From positions 868,001 through 932,000 of the forward strand of contig NZ_CP166850.1 in NCBI RefSeq assembly GCF_041346945.1: a stretch of DNA of 64,000 nt. The letters are read 5' to 3'. Each line of letters opens with the position of its first letter. Position 1 is the stretch's first letter. The notes under the pieces were generated by a model. It ran no database searches and was not told where the DNA came from. It was given only the letters and a program-made list of their open reading frames with translations. This DNA comes from Amycolatopsis sp. cg9 (GTDB lineage Bacteria; Actinomycetota; Actinomycetes; Mycobacteriales; Pseudonocardiaceae). A program made the translations under genes and the position numbers. Below are positions 27,701-35,487 of this stretch, in pieces.

Positions 27701-27749
27701 CGCGAATGACTCATTCGGGACCGCTGAGGTCCCGAATGAGTCATTCGCG
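27701..27749. terminator. Strong hairpin after the M6 protease gene
   Basis: Two perfectly complementary 22-nt arms (27701-27722 and 27728-27749) enclose the loop GCTGA. The hairpin starts 18 bp after the protease stop. Each arm itself contains the palindrome GAATGACTCATTC. There is no U-run, as usual in high-GC actinomycetes. It would also block read-through from prmC, whose stop lies at 27889 on the other strand. Confidence 0.75.
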
Positions 27750-27773
27750 ACCTCCCGGGCCAGACGCGCACCC

Positions 27774-27820
27774 GGAACTGTCGGTGCCCGCCGGTAGCGT
27801 GGAAAACGGGGGGCGCCCCC
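27774..27820 (-). repeat. Right arm of the inverted repeat flanking the M6 protease gene
   Basis: This is the reverse complement of 25371-25416, 47 bp with two mismatches and a one-base indel. It lies between the protease terminator and the prmC stop codon. Confidence 0.75.
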
Positions 27821-27888
27821 AGGCCGGGGCGGTCAGCCGGCGTCCGGCGCACCTCGGCCGCCGAGTCGGGCGGGTCCGGCCCAAGCCC

Positions 27889-28755
27889 TCAGCCCAGCCG
27901 GCGCGCGGTGACGAACCGGGCCCGGCCGGTCAGGTCCGCGTGGTCCTCGACCCCCGTCAGCACGCGCCGCGCACGCACCAGCGCCGGCACCGCCGAGCCG
28001 TGCGTGTCGTCGTGCTCGATGGCCAGGCCGCCGCCGGGGCGGAGCAGGCGGGCGCCCGCCGCGATCGCGTGGCGGATCACCGCCAGGCCGCTCTCCTCGG
28101 CGAACACCGCGCGCGGCGGGTCGTGCTCGGCGACCTCCGGGGGCACCGGCGTGCCCTCCGGGACGTACGGCGGGTTGCACAGCACCAGGTCGACCAGGCC
28201 GTCGAGCTCGGCGAACATCGTCGGGTCGCTGATGTCACCCGAGTACAGCCGGATCGGGGTGTTGCCGGCGTCGGCGTGGACGTCCGCGTTGTGCCGGGCC
28301 CAGGCCAGCGCCTGCGGGTCGACGTCCACCGCGTAGACGACCGCGTCCGGCCGTGCGTGCGCGACCGCAAGTGCCAGTGCGGCCGACCCGGTGCACAGGT
28401 CCACCACCACCGGGAACTCGCGGCCCTGCAGGAACTTGACGCCCCACTCGAGCAGCAGCTCGGTCTCCGGCCGCGGCACGAACACCCCGGCGCCGACCGC
28501 GACGGTGATCTCGCCGAGCGCCGCCCAGCCGGTCAGGTACTGCAGCGGGATCCGCTTCGCGCGCTGCTGGACCAGCTGGCCGATGGCCTCGATGACCGGC
28601 GGGTCGACCAGTGGCACCATCGGCAGCCGCCCGCGTTCGACCCCGAGCACGTGCGCCGCGATCACCTCGGCGTCGAACCGCGGCGAGGCGACGCCGGCGC
28701 GCTCGAGGATCCGGGTGGCCTCGATGATGGCCAGGCGCAGCGGCTGCCGATTCAC
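27889..28755 (-). CDS. prmC: Release factor glutamine methyltransferase PrmC
   Basis: A 288-residue class I methyltransferase that N5-methylates the GGQ glutamine of release factors. It has the PrmC helical N-terminus with LQYLTGWAALGEITV and VFVPRPETELLLEW, the SAM-binding VVDLCTGSAALALAVA, and the substrate-binding NPPY motif in LVLCNPPYVPEGT. Starts at GTG 28755. In related genomes it directly follows prfA; here 7 kb of other genes separates them. Confidence 0.94.
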   Translation of the reverse strand: MNRQPLRLAIIEATRILERAGVASPRFDAEVIAAHVLGVERGRLPMVPLVDPPVIEAIGQLVQQRAKRIPLQYLTGWAALGEITVAVGAGVFVPRPETELLLEWGVKFLQGREFPVVVDLCTGSAALALAVAHARPDAVVYAVDVDPQALAWARHNADVHADAGNTPIRLYSGDISDPTMFAELDGLVDLVLCNPPYVPEGTPVPPEVAEHDPPRAVFAEESGLAVIRHAIAAGARLLRPGGGLAIEHDDTHGSAVPALVRARRVLTGVEDHADLTGRARFVTARRLG

Positions 28756-28851
28756 TCGTCGTCCTTCACCTCGTCAAGCCTGGCACACCAGGCGGAACTC
28801 CCCCGTGAGGACACGCGCCGGTCCTACGCCGTCCAGCGTATCGAGGCACCC

Positions 28852-29199
28852 TCAGCGCTCGTCGGACAAGTACCCGGCCAGCTCGCCGCGCCGCCGCTGG
28901 AGCGCGCTGATCCGGTCGTCCAGCGCGCTCAGCTCGCGGTGCAGCAGGCCGGCGAGCTCCGGGCACAGGTCGAGGTGCGCCTCCTCGCCGCTCGCGCACT
29001 GCAGCGCCGAGGAGATCACCCCGGTGTTCAGCCCCGCCGCGAGCAGGCGGCGGATCTGCCGGACCCGGACGACGGCGCCCTCCTCGTAGGCGCGGTAGCC
29101 GTTGCCGTCGCGCGACGCCGCCAGCAGCCCCTGCTCCTCGTAGTAGCGCAGCAGCCGCGTGCTGACGCCGGTGCGTTCCGCGAGCTCGCCGATCCGCAA
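28852..29199 (-). CDS. MerR family transcriptional regulator
   Basis: A 115-residue regulator starting RIGELAERTGVSTRLLRYY, the standard MerR helix-turn-helix and wing (GNGYRAYEEGAVVRVRQIR). A dimerisation coiled coil follows and ends LQRRRGELAGYLSDER. One Cys (CASGEE) and a second (LCPEL) lie in the effector region, but no metal-site pattern is clear. A TTG at 29199 is the only sensible start. It is divergent from an LLM oxidoreductase whose promoter has a MerR-type 20-bp spacer with a dyad inside. Confidence 0.85.
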   Translation of the reverse strand: MRIGELAERTGVSTRLLRYYEEQGLLAASRDGNGYRAYEEGAVVRVRQIRRLLAAGLNTGVISSALQCASGEEAHLDLCPELAGLLHRELSALDDRISALQRRRGELAGYLSDER

Positions 29200-29217
29200 C
29201 TCCCACCCCCTGAACGG

Positions 29218-29249
29218 TTGACCTTCACACCGATGTGAATGCCTAACGT
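29218..29249 (+). promoter_or_regulatory. MerR-type promoter with operator dyad in a 20-bp spacer
   Basis: The -35 TTGACC (29218-29223) and the -10 TAACGT (29244-29249) are 20 bp apart. That is too long for a constitutive promoter but normal for MerR-activated ones. The spacer begins with the dyad TTCACACCGATGTGAA (29224-29239). The ATG of the target gene follows the -10 by seven bases, so the mRNA is probably leaderless. Confidence 0.75.
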
Positions 29250-29256
29250 CGCCGTC

Positions 29257-30060
29257 ATGACCGAACATTTCCCGGACCTCGAAGTCGTCCTGCCGAACGA
29301 GCAGCCGGACGTCGGGCCCGCCCGGATCGCCGAACTCGCCCGCCGCGCCGAAGAGCTCGGGTTCCGCGCCGCCTGGCTGCCCGACCACCTGATCCCGCCC
29401 GGCCCCTTCGGGGAGGTGTTCGGCGGGGTCCACGAGCCGCTGGTCACCCTCGCCCACCTCGCCGCCGTGACCAGCCGGATCCGGCTCGGGACGGCGGTGC
29501 TGATCCTGCCGCTGCGGGAGCCGTTCGCACTGGCCAAGCAGGCCGCGACGCTGGCGAGGCTGTCCGGTGACCGGTTCGACCTCGGGGTCGGCGCCGGCTG
29601 GAACGAGCCGGAGTTCGCCGAGGTCGGCGTCGACTTCGCCACCCGCGGCAAGCGGACCGACGCGTCCCTGGACCTGCTCGCCGAGCTGTTCCGGACCGGC
29701 CGCGGCCCCGGCGGCGGGTACTTCGAGCCGCGGCCGGCGCGGCCGGTGCCCCTGACCGTCGGCGGCAACTCCGCGGCGGCGCTGCGCCGGGCCGTGCGGG
29801 TCGGCGCGGGCTGGTTCAGCGCCGGGCTGTCCCCCGCCGAGGTCGGCGAGCGCGCCGGGAAGCTCACGGCCATGACAAACGGCCAAGAAACACGGGTCAC
29901 CGCCAGAATGGATTGGGACGGGACCGATCTCGACTCCGCGACCGCGCGATTCCGCGCGTATATCCTGGCGGGGGCGGACGCGGTGGCCGTCCACTTCGGC
30001 CCGGCGGAGACCTTCGAACAGCGGATGACCGCGTTCGCCGAGGCCGTCGCCGGACCCTAG
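29257..30060 (+). CDS. LLM class F420-dependent oxidoreductase
   Basis: A 267-residue luciferase-like TIM barrel. Typical segments are ELARRAEELGFRAAWLPDHL, TSRIRLGTAVLILPLREPF, LSGDRFDLGVGAGWNEPEF and the cofactor-phosphate region VPLTVGGNSAAALRRAV. The family uses F420 or FMN to oxidise or reduce diverse small molecules; the substrate is unknown. ATG 29257 is set by the promoter geometry; an ATG at 29239 lies inside the operator. It is likely activated by the divergent MerR regulator. Confidence 0.85.
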   Translation: MTEHFPDLEVVLPNEQPDVGPARIAELARRAEELGFRAAWLPDHLIPPGPFGEVFGGVHEPLVTLAHLAAVTSRIRLGTAVLILPLREPFALAKQAATLARLSGDRFDLGVGAGWNEPEFAEVGVDFATRGKRTDASLDLLAELFRTGRGPGGGYFEPRPARPVPLTVGGNSAAALRRAVRVGAGWFSAGLSPAEVGERAGKLTAMTNGQETRVTARMDWDGTDLDSATARFRAYILAGADAVAVHFGPAETFEQRMTAFAEAVAGP

Positions 30061-30092
30061 GATGCCCGAGACGCCGACCCACGGGAGCGCCA

Positions 30093-31094
30093 GTGCCGAC
30101 CGAGCCGACCACGCGCCGCCGGGTCGCGTTCGTCTTCCCGATCTACAACGAGGAAGCGAACATCGACCTGCTGCACCGCACGGTCGACGACGTCACCGCT
30201 CCCCTGGCGGAGCGGTACGACTTCAGCTTCCTCTACGTCGACGACGGCAGCCGGGACGGTTCGCTGGACCGGCTGGCCGAGCTGTCGGCCCGCGACGCGC
30301 GGGTCACCGTCGTGGAGCTCTCCCGCAACTTCGGGCACCAGATGGCCGTGACCGCCGGGCTGGACCTGGTCGACGCGGACGCCGTCATCATCATGGACAG
30401 CGACCTGCAGGACCCGCCGCGGGTGGCGCTCGAACTGCTCGAGAAGTGGGAAGAGGGCTACGACGTCGTCTACGCGCAGCGCCGGTCGAGGCGGGATTCG
30501 CCGTTCAAGCGGTACACGGCGAGCGCGTTCTACTGGTTCCTGCGGAAGATGGCCGCGGTCGACATCCCGAAGAACACCGGGGACTTCCGGCTGATCGACC
30601 GCAAGGTCGTCGACGAACTGCGCAAGTACCGCGAACGCGACCGGTTCCTGCGCGGGCTGGTCAGCTACGTCGGGTTCCGCCAGACCGCGGTGCTGTTCGA
30701 CCGCGACAAGCGCCACGCGGGCGTCACCGGCTACCCGCTGACGAAGATGCTGCGCTTCGCCGCGGACGGCATCCTCGGGTTCTCGACGACGCCGCTGCGG
30801 ATGATCACGCGGATGGGGTACCTGATCTCGCTGCTGAGCTTCCTCGGTGTGCTCTACGTCGTAGGAGTGAAGCTGTTCGCGCCGGAGACGGCGGTGCCGG
30901 GCTGGGCGTTCATCACCATCGCGATGTTCTTCCTCGGCGGCATCCAGATCATCATGCTCGGCGTCCTCGGCAGCTACATCGGCCGCACGTACTCGCAGGT
31001 CCAGAACCGGCCGCTGTACACGGTGGCGTCGGTGCGCACCGGCCTTCCCGAACCCGCCGGAGCGGACGAGAACCGCAGGAGCGCCGCCCGATGA
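30093..31094 (+). CDS. GT2 polyprenyl-phosphate glycosyltransferase (DPM1/GtrB type), copy A
   Basis: A 333-residue enzyme. The GT-A domain shows FVFPIYNEEANIDLL, YVDDGSRDGSLDRL and IIMDSDLQDPP (the metal/UDP site), with the acceptor-loop signature KNTGDFRLIDRKVV. Two C-terminal transmembrane helices follow (LISLLSFLGVLYVVGVKLF and FITIAMFFLGGIQIIMLGV). Such enzymes load a sugar onto polyprenyl phosphate at the inner leaflet. GTG 30093 has GGGAG five bases upstream. It overlaps the GtrA gene by ATGA. Copy B at 33109 is nearly identical in protein. Confidence 0.9.
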   Translation: MPTEPTTRRRVAFVFPIYNEEANIDLLHRTVDDVTAPLAERYDFSFLYVDDGSRDGSLDRLAELSARDARVTVVELSRNFGHQMAVTAGLDLVDADAVIIMDSDLQDPPRVALELLEKWEEGYDVVYAQRRSRRDSPFKRYTASAFYWFLRKMAAVDIPKNTGDFRLIDRKVVDELRKYRERDRFLRGLVSYVGFRQTAVLFDRDKRHAGVTGYPLTKMLRFAADGILGFSTTPLRMITRMGYLISLLSFLGVLYVVGVKLFAPETAVPGWAFITIAMFFLGGIQIIMLGVLGSYIGRTYSQVQNRPLYTVASVRTGLPEPAGADENRRSAAR

Positions 31095-31522
31095 GGATCA
31101 TCACTTCGACACAGCTGCGCTTCGGCATCGTCGGGATCGGCAACACGCTGGTCGACGCGCTGGGCTACGCGCTGCTGATCACGCTGGGCGTGCCGGTGTT
31201 CGTCGCGAACTTCCTCTCGACGACGGCCGGCATGCTCCTGTCGTTCACACTGAACCGGAACTTCACCTTCCGGGCGAAGGACGGCGACGTCCGCCGCCAG
31301 GCGCTGCTGTTCTTCGGCGTGACGGCGTTCGGGCTCTGGGTGGTCCAGTTCGGCGTCATCTGGCTGGTCGGCCGGCTGTTCCCGGGCGTCAACGTGCTGG
31401 TGCCGAAGGGCGCGGCGATCGTCGTCGGCCTGTTCTGGAACTACCTCCTCTACCACTACGTGGTGTTCCGGCACCGGCCGGTTTCGCCCGTTCCCGGTGC
31501 AGCACCCGCCGACTCTGCGTGA
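31091..31522 (+). CDS. GtrA family membrane protein (putative lipid-linked sugar flippase)
   Basis: A 143-residue protein with four hydrophobic helices, starting QLRFGIVGIGNTLVDALGYA and containing LLSFTLNRNFTFRA and LFWNYLLYHYVVFRHR, the GtrA/DPMS family pattern. GtrA proteins are proposed to flip polyprenyl-phosphate-sugar across the membrane. It is translationally coupled to GT2 copy A. A truncated copy of this gene lies at 34089. Confidence 0.88.
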   Translation: MRIITSTQLRFGIVGIGNTLVDALGYALLITLGVPVFVANFLSTTAGMLLSFTLNRNFTFRAKDGDVRRQALLFFGVTAFGLWVVQFGVIWLVGRLFPGVNVLVPKGAAIVVGLFWNYLLYHYVVFRHRPVSPVPGAAPADSA

Positions 31523-31527
31523 TCTCG

Positions 31528-31533
31528 TACGCT
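31528..31533 (+). promoter_or_regulatory. -10 box of a leaderless membrane-protein gene
   Basis: TACGCT ends seven bases before GTG 31541, at the spacing for leaderless start. It lies just after the GtrA stop, giving the next gene its own transcript. Confidence 0.4.
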
Positions 31534-31540
31534 GTTCCGG

Positions 31541-32995
31541 GTGCGATCCCGTGAACTGCGCTTCGGCCTGGGCGTCTTCGTCCTTTCCCTGGGCGTCCTG
31601 CTGATCCGGTTCCTCGTACCGCGGCCGGTCGGGATGGCCGACAACGGCGACGGCTGGCGCCTGCTGTGCGACCTCGGCGGCCGGCACACCGAGATCAAGC
31701 CCGAGTTCTACGTGCACTTCAGCTACGGGCCGGGCCAGGGCTGCAAGAGCGACTACATCTCGAGCCAGGCATGGCTCGACTGGTTCGCGAGCAAGCTGGG
31801 GAAGGTGCTCGGCTCGTCCGCGGAGCTCAACCTCCTCGTGCTCGGCGCGATCACGGCCGTGCTGGTCGCGGTGGGCATCGCGGCGACCGTCCTGGCGCTC
31901 GACCTCAGCGTCCGCAACCGCGTCATCGCCACGCTCCTGCTGCTGCTCGTGATGGCCGACTCGGCGTTCTTCGGCTACTTCGCCTCGGTGCTCAGCGAGG
32001 GCGCCGGGTTCCTGGGGATGCTCCTGATGGCCGGCGGGCTGCTGCTGATGCACCGCACGGGCGCGTGGCGGTACTGGGGCGCGGCGCTGACCGTGGTGGG
32101 CGCGCTGATCGGCATCAACGCGAAGTCGCAGACGCTGCTGCTGATCCCGCTGTTCGTGCTGGCGCTGGTGCTGGTCAAGCCGCTCGGGACGCGGGGGTGG
32201 GCGCGGTGGCTGCTGCCGCTGGGCGTGCTGGTGGTCGTGGGCGCGGGGACGGCGGCGGTGCAGTCCCACGGCGACCCGGCCAACGCGGAGTACCGCGAGG
32301 CGAACATGTACCACGTGGTGTTCGACAGCATCGTGGACGGCAAGCACGACACGGACGCCGATCTGGCGGCGCTGGGCCTGCCGCCGAGCGCGAAGAAGTT
32401 CATCGGCACGGGCTGGTGGGAAGCGAGCCCGTGGAAGGACGCGGACTACAACGGCTTCCGCGACAAGATCAGCCGCCGCAACGTGGTGAGCTACTACGCC
32501 TCCCACCCGCAGCGCACGCTGCAGATCCTCCAGCAGGGCGCGGTCGACACGCTGACGGCCCGCCCGGCGCGGCTGGGCAGCTTCGCCGACACGTCCGGGC
32601 TGCCGCCGATGGCGCAGGAGTTCCGGGTCCCGGTGTTCTCGGGCCTGGCCGCGCTGGCGGCACCGCTGGGGCTGTACCTGCTGGTCCCGTTCTGGCTGCT
32701 GATCGGCTGGGCCGGGGTGCGGGCGTTCCGCCGGTCGCGGCGCGAGTACGGGATCGTGGTGTTCTTCCTGCTGCTGTTCGCGGTGGGCCAGTTCGGGCTG
32801 TCGGCGCTCGGCGAGGGCGTCGAGGGCGTGAAGCACCAGCTGCTGACGCTGTTCCCGACGGTGCTCGCGTTCGTGTTCGGGGTGCTGAGCCTCTTCCCGC
32901 GCCCGGCCCGGCCGGAGCCGGCCGCGGCCGAGGAGGAGCCCGCGACCGAGGTGTTCGAGGCCTTCCGCGAGCCGGAGGAGCCGGCGGTCCGGTGA
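31541..32995 (+). CDS. Polytopic membrane protein, probable GT-C type glycosyltransferase
   Basis: 484 residues with about ten hydrophobic spans. An N-terminal acidic loop after the first span reads PVGMADNGDGWRLLCDLGG; an Asp-rich first periplasmic loop is a hallmark of GT-C transferases. A large external segment (about 245-345) contains HVVFDSIVDGKHDTDADLAA and TGWWEASPWKDADYNGFRDK. The C-terminus is acidic and probably cytoplasmic. It resembles WsfD-like hexose transferases, but the family is uncertain. Position after GT2-GtrA suggests it uses the flipped polyprenyl-sugar to glycosylate an envelope polymer or protein. Confidence 0.6.
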   Translation: MRSRELRFGLGVFVLSLGVLLIRFLVPRPVGMADNGDGWRLLCDLGGRHTEIKPEFYVHFSYGPGQGCKSDYISSQAWLDWFASKLGKVLGSSAELNLLVLGAITAVLVAVGIAATVLALDLSVRNRVIATLLLLLVMADSAFFGYFASVLSEGAGFLGMLLMAGGLLLMHRTGAWRYWGAALTVVGALIGINAKSQTLLLIPLFVLALVLVKPLGTRGWARWLLPLGVLVVVGAGTAAVQSHGDPANAEYREANMYHVVFDSIVDGKHDTDADLAALGLPPSAKKFIGTGWWEASPWKDADYNGFRDKISRRNVVSYYASHPQRTLQILQQGAVDTLTARPARLGSFADTSGLPPMAQEFRVPVFSGLAALAAPLGLYLLVPFWLLIGWAGVRAFRRSRREYGIVVFFLLLFAVGQFGLSALGEGVEGVKHQLLTLFPTVLAFVFGVLSLFPRPARPEPAAAEEEPATEVFEAFREPEEPAVR

Positions 32996-33108
32996 TGCGG
33001 GTGGGCAACGGCGGGGCGCCCCAGCCGTCCTCTCTACGATACGAGCTCCACAGCGGGGCTTTCGGCTGATCGACGGGCCGCCCGCGCCGAACCCACGGGA
33101 GTCCCGCA

Positions 33109-34092
33109 GTGGCCATCGAGCCGATCGTGCGCCGCCGGGTCGCGTTCGTCTTCCCGATCTACGACGAGGAAGCGAACATCGACCTGCTGCACCGCACGGT
33201 CGACGACGTCACCGCACCCCTGGCCGGACGGTACGACTTCAGCTTCCTCTACGTCGACGACGGCAGCCGCGACAGCTCGCTCGAGCGGCTGACCGAACTC
33301 GCCGCCGCCGACGCCCGCGTCACCGTCGTCGAACTGTCGCGCAACTTCGGCCACCAGATGGCCGTCACCGCGGGCCTCGACCTGGTCGACGCCGACGCCG
33401 TCATCATCATGGACAGCGACCTGCAGGACCCGCCGCGGGTGGCGCTCGAACTGCTCGAGGAATGGGAGCGGGGCTACGACGTCGTCTACGCCCAACGCCG
33501 GTCCCGCCGGGATTCGCCGTTCAAGAAGTTCACCGCGAGCGCGTTCTACTGGTTCCTGCGGAAAATGGCCGCCGTCGACATCCCCAAGAACACCGGGGAC
33601 TTCCGGCTCATCGACCGCAAAGTCGTCGACGAACTGCGCAAGTACCGCGAACGCGATCGATTCCTGCGCGGGCTCGTCAGCTACGTCGGCTTCAAGCAGA
33701 CCGCGGTTCTCTTCGATCGCGACAAACGGCACGCCGGCGTCACCGGCTACCCCTTGACCAAAATGCTGCGCTTCGCCGCCGACGGCATCCTCGGGTTCTC
33801 GACGACGCCGCTGCGAATGATCACTCGAATGGGTTCGCTGATCTCGCTGCTCAGCTTCCTCGGCGTGCTCTACGTCGTCGGCGTCAAACTGCTCGCGCCC
33901 CAAACCGCCGTGCCCGGCTGGGCGTTCATCACCATCGCGATGTTCTTCCTCGGCGGCATCCAGATCATCATGCTCGGCGTCCTCGGCAGCTACATCGGCC
34001 GCACGTACTCGCAGGTCCAGAACCGGCCGCTGTACACCGTCGCGGCCGTGCGGACCGGGGTCACCGAGGACAGCCGGAGCGTCGCCCGATGA
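33109..34092 (+). CDS. GT2 polyprenyl-phosphate glycosyltransferase (DPM1/GtrB type), copy B
   Basis: A 327-residue paralogue of copy A, differing at roughly a tenth of the positions, mostly in the first 110 residues and the tail. All motifs are kept (FPIYDEEANIDLL, IIMDSDLQDPP, NTGDFRLIDRKVV, two C-terminal helices). DNA identity is very uneven: the segment at 33918-34037 equals 30900-31019 base for base, whereas third codon positions upstream differ often and are less GC-rich. This points to gene conversion. GTG 33109 follows GGGAG. A -10-like TACGAT lies at 33035-33040. Confidence 0.9.
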   Translation: MAIEPIVRRRVAFVFPIYDEEANIDLLHRTVDDVTAPLAGRYDFSFLYVDDGSRDSSLERLTELAAADARVTVVELSRNFGHQMAVTAGLDLVDADAVIIMDSDLQDPPRVALELLEEWERGYDVVYAQRRSRRDSPFKKFTASAFYWFLRKMAAVDIPKNTGDFRLIDRKVVDELRKYRERDRFLRGLVSYVGFKQTAVLFDRDKRHAGVTGYPLTKMLRFAADGILGFSTTPLRMITRMGSLISLLSFLGVLYVVGVKLLAPQTAVPGWAFITIAMFFLGGIQIIMLGVLGSYIGRTYSQVQNRPLYTVAAVRTGVTEDSRSVAR

Positions 34093-34229
34093 AGCTCATC
34101 ACCCCCACCCAGCCGCGGTTCGGCATCGTCGGGATCGCGGTCGGCCTCGTCTGGAACCACGTGCTCCACCACAAAATCGTCTTCCGGCAGCGGGCCGGGA
34201 CGCCGGTCCCGGAGGTTTCCCATGACTAG
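34089..34229 (+). pseudogene. GtrA gene with in-frame internal deletion
   Basis: A 46-codon open frame. Its first 16 residues, KLITPTQPRFGIVGI after Met, match the start of the intact GtrA (RIITSTQLRFGIVGI). The rest, VGLVWNHVLHHKIVFRQR, matches its end (VGLFWNYLLYHYVVFRHR). About 95 central codons, including three transmembrane helices, are gone without a frameshift. It keeps the ATGA overlap with GT2 copy B and an 8-bp overlap with the next gene. It cannot form a normal flippase; a retained role as a coupling peptide is possible. Confidence 0.85.
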
Positions 34230-35487
34230 CACCGCCGTCCCACCGCAGACGACCGGCGAGGTGGCGCCCGAACGCTCCGAGGCCGCCCGCCACGACCGCT
34301 GGGCCTGGGTGAACGGCGACTTCGCCCGCGTCTTCGCGATCGTGCTCGCCTGGAACGTCGTGCTGATCGCCGTGGCTTGGCTGTTCGGCTCGTCCGGCCC
34401 CACCAGCGAAGGCCTCCCGAAGACCGGCATCGGCTCGACGCTGAGCCTCCTGTCGCACACCTACCGCTGGGACGCCGGCGACTACGGCGAGATCGCCCGG
34501 CACGCCTACACCGGCGACTACGTCCCGACGCGGGCCTTCTACCCGGTGTTCCCGATCCTGGTCTGGCTGGTGCAGACCGTCAGCTTCGGCACGCTCGGCC
34601 TGCTCGTCGCCGGTTTCGTGGTCAACCTGGCGGCCACCTGGCTGGCCGCGGTGGCGCTGCTGAAGATCGCCCGGCACTTCTTCGACGGCGAGCGGGCCCC
34701 GTGGCTGGTCGTCGCGGCGTTCCTCACCGCGCCCGCCGCCTTCTTCCTGCACTCGTTCTACAGCGAGGCGGTGTTCTGCGCGCTGGGCTTCTGGGCCTAC
34801 CTGTTCGCGTTGCGCCGCCAATGGCTGTGGATGGGCCTGACGCTCATCCCGCTGACGGCGTCCCGCGTCACCGCGGTGCTGTTCGTCGGCCTGTGCTTCC
34901 TGGAGTTCTGGCGGTCGGAGGGCTGGAAGCCCCGCGGGCTGCTGTCGTGGCACCTGCTGTGGTTCCCGGCGGCCTTCCTCGGCCTCGGCGGCGTGATGCT
35001 CTACATGAAGCTCCAGACCGGGGACGCGCTGGCGAGCTTCCACGCCCTCGACGGCGCGAAGAGCTGGGCGTACCACAAGTTCGCCCCGAACTTCCTCGCC
35101 ACGCTCTGGGACGAAGCCAAGATCACCGGACACGCGCTGCTCGGGGACACCCCGATGAGCGAGTGGACGCTGATGAGCCACGTGCTGCCGATGATCGGCC
35201 TGGGGCTGCTGTTCGCGTCCTCGGTCTACGTCCTGGTGGCCCTGCGGTCGAAGGGCGTCCCGCTCGCGCTGTTCGGGTTCGCGTCGATCGCGCTGCTGAC
35301 GGTGAACAGCAACGTCGTGTCGGTGCACCGCTACCTGTTACCGTGCCTGGTCATGTACGTGGCGCTGGTCCTGTTCGGCGAGCGCCGCCCGCGGCTGCGC
35401 GGCGCGGTGCACGTGGTCCTGTACGCGAACGCGCTGATCTGCGCGGCGATCTACCTCCGCTTCATCACCGGCTTCTGGGCCGGCTGA
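34222..35487 (+). CDS. PIG-V-like mannosyltransferase family membrane protein
   Basis: 421 residues with about nine hydrophobic spans. The first external loop carries the GT-C/PIG-V signature TYRWDAGDYGEIARHAY (Arg-Trp-Asp), followed by RAFYPVFPILVWLV. SFYSEAVFCALGFWAYLFAL and NVVSVHRYLLPCLVMYVAL later in the chain are also typical of PIG-V-like proteins. It probably transfers a sugar from polyprenyl phosphate to an extracytoplasmic acceptor, using the product of GT2 copy B. It overlaps the deleted GtrA by 8 bp and its stop shares a base with the next ATG (TGATG). Confidence 0.83.
   Translation: MTSTAVPPQTTGEVAPERSEAARHDRWAWVNGDFARVFAIVLAWNVVLIAVAWLFGSSGPTSEGLPKTGIGSTLSLLSHTYRWDAGDYGEIARHAYTGDYVPTRAFYPVFPILVWLVQTVSFGTLGLLVAGFVVNLAATWLAAVALLKIARHFFDGERAPWLVVAAFLTAPAAFFLHSFYSEAVFCALGFWAYLFALRRQWLWMGLTLIPLTASRVTAVLFVGLCFLEFWRSEGWKPRGLLSWHLLWFPAAFLGLGGVMLYMKLQTGDALASFHALDGAKSWAYHKFAPNFLATLWDEAKITGHALLGDTPMSEWTLMSHVLPMIGLGLLFASSVYVLVALRSKGVPLALFGFASIALLTVNSNVVSVHRYLLPCLVMYVALVLFGERRPRLRGAVHVVLYANALICAAIYLRFITGFWAG

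Noticed and set aside
28756..28851. Regulatory RNA between prmC and the MerR gene
   Set aside because: Only 96 bp with no stable dyad or promoter signature.
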